Shown: positions 59,247 to 64,000 of the stretch, piece after piece
Position numbering within the stretch: the first letter of the stretch is position 1
Layout: every line of letters starts with the position of its first letter
Source: Streptomonospora nanhaiensis
GTDB lineage: Bacteria; Actinomycetota; Actinomycetes; Streptosporangiales; Streptosporangiaceae
Direction of reading: 5' to 3'
Assembly (NCBI RefSeq): GCF_026642255.1
Contig: NZ_CP113264.1
Coordinates: forward strand, 3,596,001 to 3,660,000
DNA: 64,000 bases
The notes under the pieces: model-generated
Database searches by the model: none
What the model saw: only the letters and a program-made list of their open reading frames with translations
What the model was told of the DNA's origin: nothing
Position numbers and translations under genes: made by a program

Positions 59247-60524
59247 GTGGAACCGAGCCCGCGAGAACCCGAGGAACACGGCACACCGGCGGACCACAGG
59301 CACGACACGGCCCCCGGCGCCCGCCGGGCCCCCACCCGGGCAAGGGGCGCGCTGCTGACCGCCGGCGCCCTGGGCGCGGCGGTCCTCACGGTCACCGCGA
59401 CCCTGCTCCTCGCCCTGCCCGACCGGGCGCCGGTCGGCGAACTCCCCGCGCTGGCCCGCTCGCACGGCATCGGCCTGGGGGTGGCCGTGGCCGTGGACCC
59501 GCTGGCCCGCGACGGCGGCTACCAGGACGTGGTCACCTCCAACTACACCTCCGTCACCGCGGAGAACACCATGAAGTGGGAGTACGTGCAGCCCGAGCGG
59601 GACGAGTTCGACTGGAGCGGCCCCGACGCGGTGGTGGACTTCGCCCGACGCCACGGCCTCGGCGTGCGCGGCCACACCCTGCTCTGGCACAACCAGCAGC
59701 CGCCCTGGCTGTCCGAGGGGACCTGGACCGGCACGGAGCTGCGCGAGGTGATGCGCGAGCACACGGACGCGCTGCTGGGCCGCTACCGGGGCAGGATCAC
59801 CACCTGGGACGTCATCAACGAACCCCTCGTCGACGACGGCCCCCGGCTGCGGGACAACCTGTGGCACCGGGTCCTGGGCGAGGACTACATCGCCGAGGCG
59901 CTGCGCATGGCCCACGAGGCCGACCCCGGGGCCAGGCTCTACATCAACGAGTTCGGCATCGAGGGCGCCGGCCCCAAGGCCGACGCCCTCCACACCCTGG
60001 TGACCGACCTGCTGGACCGCGGCGTGCCGCTGCACGGCATCGGCTTCCAGGGACACTTCGTCCACGGCTCCGTCCCCGAGGACCTCACCGAGCAGATGCG
60101 CCGCTACAGCGACCTCGGCCTGGACGTCACCGTCAGCGAACTCGACGTGCGCATACCCGAACCGGCCGGACAGGAACAGCTGGAGGAACAGGCCCGGGAG
60201 TACCGGCGGGTGGTCCAGGCCTGCCTGGACGTGCCCCGGTGCGTCAACGTCACGGTGTGGGGCGTCAGCGACCAGCACTCCTGGATCCCCGAGTGGTTCC
60301 CCGGCTACACCGCGGCCCTGCCCTTCGACGGCTCCTACCGGCCCAAACCCGCCCTGGCAGGCATGGCGCAGGCCCTGGAACGACGCCGGACAGGGACCCG
60401 ACCGGGCCGGACGACCCCGCGCACGCCCCCGGGCCACAGGACACGGCTCAAAAACTCAAAGGGACCAGGTATTCGGGAACCACGACCCGCGTCCGCGGAG
60501 CGACCCGCAACACCTCCGCCGTGA
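59247..60524 (+). CDS. GH10 endo-1,4-beta-xylanase, membrane-anchored
   Basis: 425 residues from GTG after GAGAGGAA. A single N-terminal helix (about 48-72, LLTAGALGAAVLTVTATLLL) follows a charged tail, so it is probably tethered rather than freely secreted. The GH10 barrel has VTAENTMKWEYVQPERDEFD, GHTLLWHNQQPPWL, acid/base Glu in TTWDVINEPLVDDG (about 192) and nucleophile Glu in VTVSELDVRIPEP (about 298), then WGVSDQHSWI. It cleaves xylan backbones. The last 26 residues extend past the domain and overlap the convergent MBL gene. Confidence 0.92.
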   Translation: MEPSPREPEEHGTPADHRHDTAPGARRAPTRARGALLTAGALGAAVLTVTATLLLALPDRAPVGELPALARSHGIGLGVAVAVDPLARDGGYQDVVTSNYTSVTAENTMKWEYVQPERDEFDWSGPDAVVDFARRHGLGVRGHTLLWHNQQPPWLSEGTWTGTELREVMREHTDALLGRYRGRITTWDVINEPLVDDGPRLRDNLWHRVLGEDYIAEALRMAHEADPGARLYINEFGIEGAGPKADALHTLVTDLLDRGVPLHGIGFQGHFVHGSVPEDLTEQMRRYSDLGLDVTVSELDVRIPEPAGQEQLEEQAREYRRVVQACLDVPRCVNVTVWGVSDQHSWIPEWFPGYTAALPFDGSYRPKPALAGMAQALERRRTGTRPGRTTPRTPPGHRTRLKNSKGPGIREPRPASAERPATPPP

Positions 60525-61416
60525 ACTCCTCCACACCCATCCCCTCCCCCGTCCCGTCCAGGGGCGGGTTCACCAACTCCCGCTCGAAGTGGTCCCAGTG
60601 CACGGGCACGACCGTGGCCGGCCTGTCCAGCGCCTCGATGAGCCGCGGCACGTACTCGTGCGTACTGGAGGTCGACGGCAGCGCGACCATCGCCACGTCC
60701 GGCGCCAGCCCCGCCACCTCCCGCTCCGCGAAGTCGCTCGCCCCCATCAAGAACACCGACGGCCCCGACCCCGGCCGCACCTGGAAGGCGAGGGTGTCGC
60801 CCTCCGGCAGGTCCGCGACCGTGACCGGGGCCTCGGGGACACCGACGCGCACCCCGGGGAAGAGCACCGACCTGGAGGCGTTGCGGCTGTGCAGCGCCCG
60901 GACGACCTCCACCACGCACCCGCCGAAGTCCAGAACCTCCCCGCCCCGCACCGTGGACACCTGGCCCGCGGGAACCCCCATCGCCCGGGCCAGGTGGTAC
61001 GTCGTCAGGGTCCCCACGACCCGCGCCCCCGTCGTGGTCGCGATGTGGGGGACGTCGGAGAAGTGGTCCCAGTGGCTGTGGGTCACCAGGACGACGCCGT
61101 CCTCACCGAGGTCGGCGGTGTGCTCGTCCACGAGCACCGGGTCCACGACCAGCTCCGTCGCGGCGTCGAACCCCCGCTCGGGGTCGAACAGGCCGGTGGA
61201 GAACCGGGTGAGGAACGGATCCACCAGAATCGGCGCCCGCCCCGGGACATCGATGCGCCAACCACTGGTCCCCAGCCACCGGAACGTCGCACCCGACCCC
61301 CCGCCCGAGGACTCCGACGGCGCCCCCGCCACCGCACCCGCCGCCCCCGACAGCAAGGGCGTGAGCGCCCCCGCCGCCACCGCACCCCGCAGGAAACCCC
61401 GTCGTCCGATCGCCAT
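60448..61416 (-). CDS. Tat-exported metallo-beta-lactamase-fold hydrolase
   Basis: 322 residues. A twin-arginine signal GRRGFLRGAVAAGAL at 4-18 with RRGFL. The MBL metal motif is VTHSHWDHFSDVPH (about 112; HxHxDH), and the UlaG-like MBL signature continues with VGTLTTYHLARAMG, MGASDFAE, STHEYVPRLIEALD and VPVHWDHF. The last block has the extra His of the UlaG-type group. It is likely a periplasmic-type or cell-wall-exposed hydrolase. Substrate unknown. The 3' end overlaps the xylanase gene by 77 bp. Confidence 0.88.
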   Translation of the reverse strand: MAIGRRGFLRGAVAAGALTPLLSGAAGAVAGAPSESSGGGSGATFRWLGTSGWRIDVPGRAPILVDPFLTRFSTGLFDPERGFDAATELVVDPVLVDEHTADLGEDGVVLVTHSHWDHFSDVPHIATTTGARVVGTLTTYHLARAMGVPAGQVSTVRGGEVLDFGGCVVEVVRALHSRNASRSVLFPGVRVGVPEAPVTVADLPEGDTLAFQVRPGSGPSVFLMGASDFAEREVAGLAPDVAMVALPSTSSTHEYVPRLIEALDRPATVVPVHWDHFERELVNPPLDGTGEGMGVEEFTAEVLRVAPRTRVVVPEYLVPLSF

Positions 61417-61538
61417 GCGCCGGTCACCTCTTCCACCCGCTCCCGAGCCCGGCCCCGGTGGACCGAACGGCGCACAGCCAAACACGGGCTCCGAACAGGC
61501 GTCCAATAAGCAGGCGGCACCCGACCATAGGCGTTCGC

Positions 61539-62399
61539 CTATCGGCCCCGGTCCACCCCGGTCCGCCCCGCCGCGGGCAGCCCGGAAACCCGGCGCAGCC
61601 GCTCCACCGCACCGCGCGCCGCACGCCCCAGCGCCAGGTCCGCCTCCAGCCCCGTCCTCCCCGGGTCGGGGCCGACCGCGCACACCGCCACGGCATAGCG
61701 CGCACCGTCCGGGTACTCCACCACGCCCGCCTCCGCACGAAGCCCCGGCAGCGTGCCGGACTTGGCACTCACCCGCACCCCCGGACCGAACCCCGACGCG
61801 ATCCGCGTACGCACGAGCTGGCGCGCCATGAGATCGCGGACGAACGCGCACGCCTCCGGCTGCGCGGCCCCGTCCGTCCACACCAGCCGCAGGAGCCGCG
61901 TCAGATCCGCCGGCGTGCCGGACGTGACGCGCCCCAGCACACCGGCCGGCAGGACCGCGGAACCCGCACCCCCCGGCCCGCCCTCCTCCAACAGGATCCG
62001 CAACAGGTCCCGGGGACCGCCCGTGAAACGGGTGGAACCCAGCCCCAGCTCGGCCGCCAGCAGCTGGACGGGCTCCACGCCCACCCGGTCCACGAGCAGG
62101 TCGGCCGCCGTGTTGTCGCTGACGGTCATCGCCAGGTGGGCGCAGTCGCGCAGGGACAACTCGACGTCGTCGGCGAAGTCCGCGATGCCCGACCCGCCCA
62201 GGCGGTCCGCGCGCCGCGCCACGACCCGCTCGGCCGGATCCAGGATCCCCGCCCCGGCCTGACGGGCGAACTCCAGGACGATGAGGACCTTGGCGACGGA
62301 GGCCAGCACGACGGGGACGTCCGCGAGGCGCCCCCACTCACGGGTCCCGTCGACCTCGCGAACGTGCACGCGCACGGCAGGGGCGTCGGTGGTGGTCAC
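61539..62399 (-). CDS. class A beta-lactamase-fold serine hydrolase without a signal peptide
   Basis: 286 residues from GTG 62399, preceded by TAGCGT and exactly 7 nt (leaderless type). Penicillin-binding motifs: ASVAK (Ser34, Lys37), MTVSDNTAADLLV (SDN) and VSAKSGTLPGLRAE (KSG). No secretion signal is present, unlike a true beta-lactamase. It might be a cytoplasmic esterase or peptidase, or the export signal is missing because the start lies further upstream. It is divergent from a LysR gene. Confidence 0.8.
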   Translation of the reverse strand: MTTTDAPAVRVHVREVDGTREWGRLADVPVVLASVAKVLIVLEFARQAGAGILDPAERVVARRADRLGGSGIADFADDVELSLRDCAHLAMTVSDNTAADLLVDRVGVEPVQLLAAELGLGSTRFTGGPRDLLRILLEEGGPGGAGSAVLPAGVLGRVTSGTPADLTRLLRLVWTDGAAQPEACAFVRDLMARQLVRTRIASGFGPGVRVSAKSGTLPGLRAEAGVVEYPDGARYAVAVCAVGPDPGRTGLEADLALGRAARGAVERLRRVSGLPAAGRTGVDRGR

Positions 62400-62406
62400 G
62401 GCGCTC

Positions 62407-62431
62407 ACGCTACAACCCCTTCCGCTAGTGT
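62407..62431. promoter_or_regulatory. divergent leaderless promoters
   Basis: On the minus strand TAGCGT (62412-62407) precedes GTG 62399 by 7 nt. On the + strand TAGTGT (62426-62431) precedes GTG 62438 by 6 nt. The two -10 elements are about 13 bp apart, so one bound LysR could control both genes. Confidence 0.6.
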
Positions 62432-62437
62432 CTGGCC

Positions 62438-63406
62438 GTGGATCTCGGACGACACCTGCGGTACTTCCTGGTCGTGGCACGCGAAGGCCACTTCGGCGAG
62501 GCGGCGGTCGAGCTGGGCATCGCCCAGCCGGCCCTGAGCCAATCGGTGCGCCGGCTGGAGGAGGAACTGGGCGTCACCCTCTTCGACCGGTCACGCCGCC
62601 GGGTCTCCCTCACCCCCGCCGGACGCCTCCTGATCTCCCAGGCCCGCGACCTCGTCGCGGGCGAGGCCCGGCTCAGGGAGACCATGCGCCGCACACGCGA
62701 CGGCGAACTCGGCACCCTCCGGGCCGCTGTACGACCCGGCACCCCGGCGACGGCACTGCGCGGCCTCCTCCGGGGCATGGCCGAACACGCCCCCGGACTG
62801 GACGTCGACCTGTGCGAGATGACCGGCGCCGAACTCGTGCGCGCCCTGGGCGAGGGCACCGTCGACACCGGCCTCCTCACCACACCCTTCGAGGGCTCCG
62901 GCCTGCTCGGCGAACCGGTGCTCCGGGAGGAGCTGGGCGCGGTGCTCCCCCGGGCCGAGGCGCCACCGCACTCCGCCCCCGTCGCCCTCGCCGACCTGGC
63001 CGACCGCGAACTCGTCCTGTCCGCGCGCCGCTCGGACCCCGCCTGGTTCGAGCGCGTCCTGTCCGTGTGCCGGGCACACGGATGGACGCCTCCCAGGGTC
63101 CGGGAGGCCGGCGACGCGGGATTCCTGCTGGGCCTGGTCCTGGCAGGCCTCGGCGTGGGACTGGAGAGCGCACGGGTGGCCGCACGGGAGCCCCGCCTGG
63201 CCTGGCGCCCGCTGGAGGGCGCACCCCTGCTCCGGAACACGGAGGCGGTACGCCCCGCCCGGGACGCCCACCCGGCCGCCCCCGCCTTCGCCGAGGTGGC
63301 CGCACGGGTACTCGCCGAACACCCCCGCAGCGCCCTCGCCGACCCCCACGGGGAACGCCCCTGGTCACTGGTCTACGGAGGCGGAACCCTCACCCGCCCC
63401 CGGTGA
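62438..63406 (+). CDS. LysR-family transcriptional regulator
   Basis: 322 residues from GTG 62438, leaderless type. The N-terminal helix-turn-helix reads FLVVAREGHFGEAAVELGIA, QPALSQSVRRLEEELGVTLF and DRSRRRVSLTPAGRLL. The effector domain follows (TLRAAVRPGTPATALRGLLR, then GFLLGLVLAGLGVGLESA). It probably controls the divergent beta-lactamase-fold gene. Effector unknown. Confidence 0.92.
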   Translation: MDLGRHLRYFLVVAREGHFGEAAVELGIAQPALSQSVRRLEEELGVTLFDRSRRRVSLTPAGRLLISQARDLVAGEARLRETMRRTRDGELGTLRAAVRPGTPATALRGLLRGMAEHAPGLDVDLCEMTGAELVRALGEGTVDTGLLTTPFEGSGLLGEPVLREELGAVLPRAEAPPHSAPVALADLADRELVLSARRSDPAWFERVLSVCRAHGWTPPRVREAGDAGFLLGLVLAGLGVGLESARVAAREPRLAWRPLEGAPLLRNTEAVRPARDAHPAAPAFAEVAARVLAEHPRSALADPHGERPWSLVYGGGTLTRPR

Positions 63407-63452
63407 GAACCCGGCCGGCGCCCCGCCGGACACCCCCCAATGGGAAGCGCCG

Positions 63453-63575
63453 CACGGACGGCGCCGGTAGGGTCGTGCCGTCCGTGACCGCCGACGAGCC
63501 GTGAGGTGTTCGGCATGCCTTAGACCCGTGGCCCCCCGCCCTTCTTCGTCACCGCCGGAACCGACGACGAAGAAG
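63453..63575 (+). promoter_or_regulatory. promoter and hairpin leader of the right-edge kinase gene
   Basis: CACGGACGGC (63453-63462) and GCCGTCCGTG (63477-63486) are perfectly inverted around TAGGGT (63468-63473), a possible -10, so a repressor site is likely here; the hairpin may also end the LysR transcript. Further on, CTTCTTCGTC (63541-63550) pairs with GACGAAGAAG (63566-63575), directly abutting and partly including the ribosome site AAGAAGAGGAA. Pairing would hinder translation of the gene at 63584. Confidence 0.5.
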
Positions 63576-63583
63576 AGGAACCC

Positions 63584-64000
63584 GTGCACGAGACAACACC
63601 CCCACCACACCCCATCAGGGTCCCCGAGACCCTGGCGCCGCTCCTGGACCGCGAGTTCGGCACCGAGTGGACCTCCGGCCTGCCCGCACTGACCGCACAC
63701 CTGCTCCGACGGTGGAACCTGCACCCCACGGGCACGCCCATGCACGGCATGGTCGCCCTCGTGGTCCCGGTGCGGCGCGCCGACGGCGCCCCCGCCGTGC
63801 TCAAGATGCAACCCGTCGACGAAGAGACCGAGGGCGAACCCCGGGCCCTGCGCGCCTGGGCGGGAGACGGAGCCGTCCGCCTCCTGGACCACGACCCGGA
63901 CACCGGTGCCCTGCTCCTCGAAGCCCTCGACCCCACCCGCACCCTCGAACACGCACCCCTGGACCAGGCCCTCACCACCGTCGGCGAACTCCTCGCCCGG
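63584..64000 (+). CDS. aminoglycoside/hydroxyurea-type antibiotic kinase (partial, runs off the edge)
   Basis: The first 139 codons from GTG 63584 are open to the window end, with AAGAAGAGGAA before the start. The visible part reads VPETLAPLLDREFGTEWTSG, TAHLLRRWNLHPTGTPMHGM, VALVVPVRRADGAPAVLKMQ (Lys of the N-lobe) and DGAVRLLDHDPDTGALLLEA. This matches the N-terminal half of StrB/APH(6)-Hur-type kinases that phosphorylate antibiotics or hydroxyurea-like compounds. The catalytic half is outside the window. Confidence 0.78.
   Translation, partial: MHETTPPPHPIRVPETLAPLLDREFGTEWTSGLPALTAHLLRRWNLHPTGTPMHGMVALVVPVRRADGAPAVLKMQPVDEETEGEPRALRAWAGDGAVRLLDHDPDTGALLLEALDPTRTLEHAPLDQALTTVGELLAR

Overview
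The window is 64 kb of very GC-rich DNA: GC-ending codons throughout, many GTG starts, and genes for peptide deformylase, RNase H, SoxR, secreted LPMO and xylanase, and Ser/Thr kinases. This points to a filamentous actinomycete. A Nocardiopsis-like member of the Streptosporangiales is my inference; there is no rRNA to test it. I see no tRNA, rRNA, CRISPR array, intact insertion sequence or prophage. About 57 genes are supported, one is clearly broken, and one runs off the right edge.

Layout. 0-9.5 kb: a secreted phosphatase, ArsR and EamA genes, a divergent FUSC exporter/MarR pair sharing an operator, a kinase-fold protein and class V aminotransferase, a PPOX protein, hsp20 behind a HAIR-like operator, and a TetR with a perfect palindrome. 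9.5-17.5 kb: MerR, proline iminopeptidase, a second class V aminotransferase, adenine deaminase, a DUF2332 protein, then a redox block: a broken DJ-1/PfpI gene, an NmrA-like reductase behind a SoxR box, an ABC ATPase without its catalytic motifs, and soxR. 17.5-28 kb: rnhA, def, a SMI1/KNR4 protein, a secreted unknown, a two-component system, a degenerate AMP-binding protein, an MFS exporter with a foldable leader, and a DUF3037/HipA-like kinase pair. 28-37.5 kb: a membrane pseudokinase divergent from a MoxR-DUF58-VWA operon, HAD and Nudix hydrolases, an APC permease with a structured leader, a DUF1918-DUF1876 fusion, and two methyltransferases. 37.5-46 kb: a CNNM/CorC pair, ohr/ohrR with tandem operators, a P6C-type aldehyde dehydrogenase, a pyroglutamyl-peptidase-like protein without its Cys, and a lipoprotein deacetylase. 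46-54 kb: a probable aromatic-compound locus with two aldehyde dehydrogenases, TetR, an ABC importer without a binding protein, and pobA. 54-64 kb: an LPMO behind a CebR-type box, a Ser/Thr kinase, a P450, a GH10 xylanase, a Tat-exported MBL hydrolase, a divergent beta-lactamase-fold/LysR pair with leaderless promoters, and the start of an antibiotic-kinase-like gene whose ribosome site adjoins a hairpin.

Two broad themes stand out. First, several genes have TANNNT placed 6-7 nt before ATG or GTG, which predicts leaderless mRNAs. Second, several recognisable enzyme folds have lost catalytic residues (ABC ATPase, AMP-binding protein, pseudokinase, pyroglutamyl peptidase), which suggests binding or regulatory roles. 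From roughly 9 to 28 kb the + strand stays C-rich over G whichever way the genes point, and this gives proteins rich in His, Thr and Pro on that strand.
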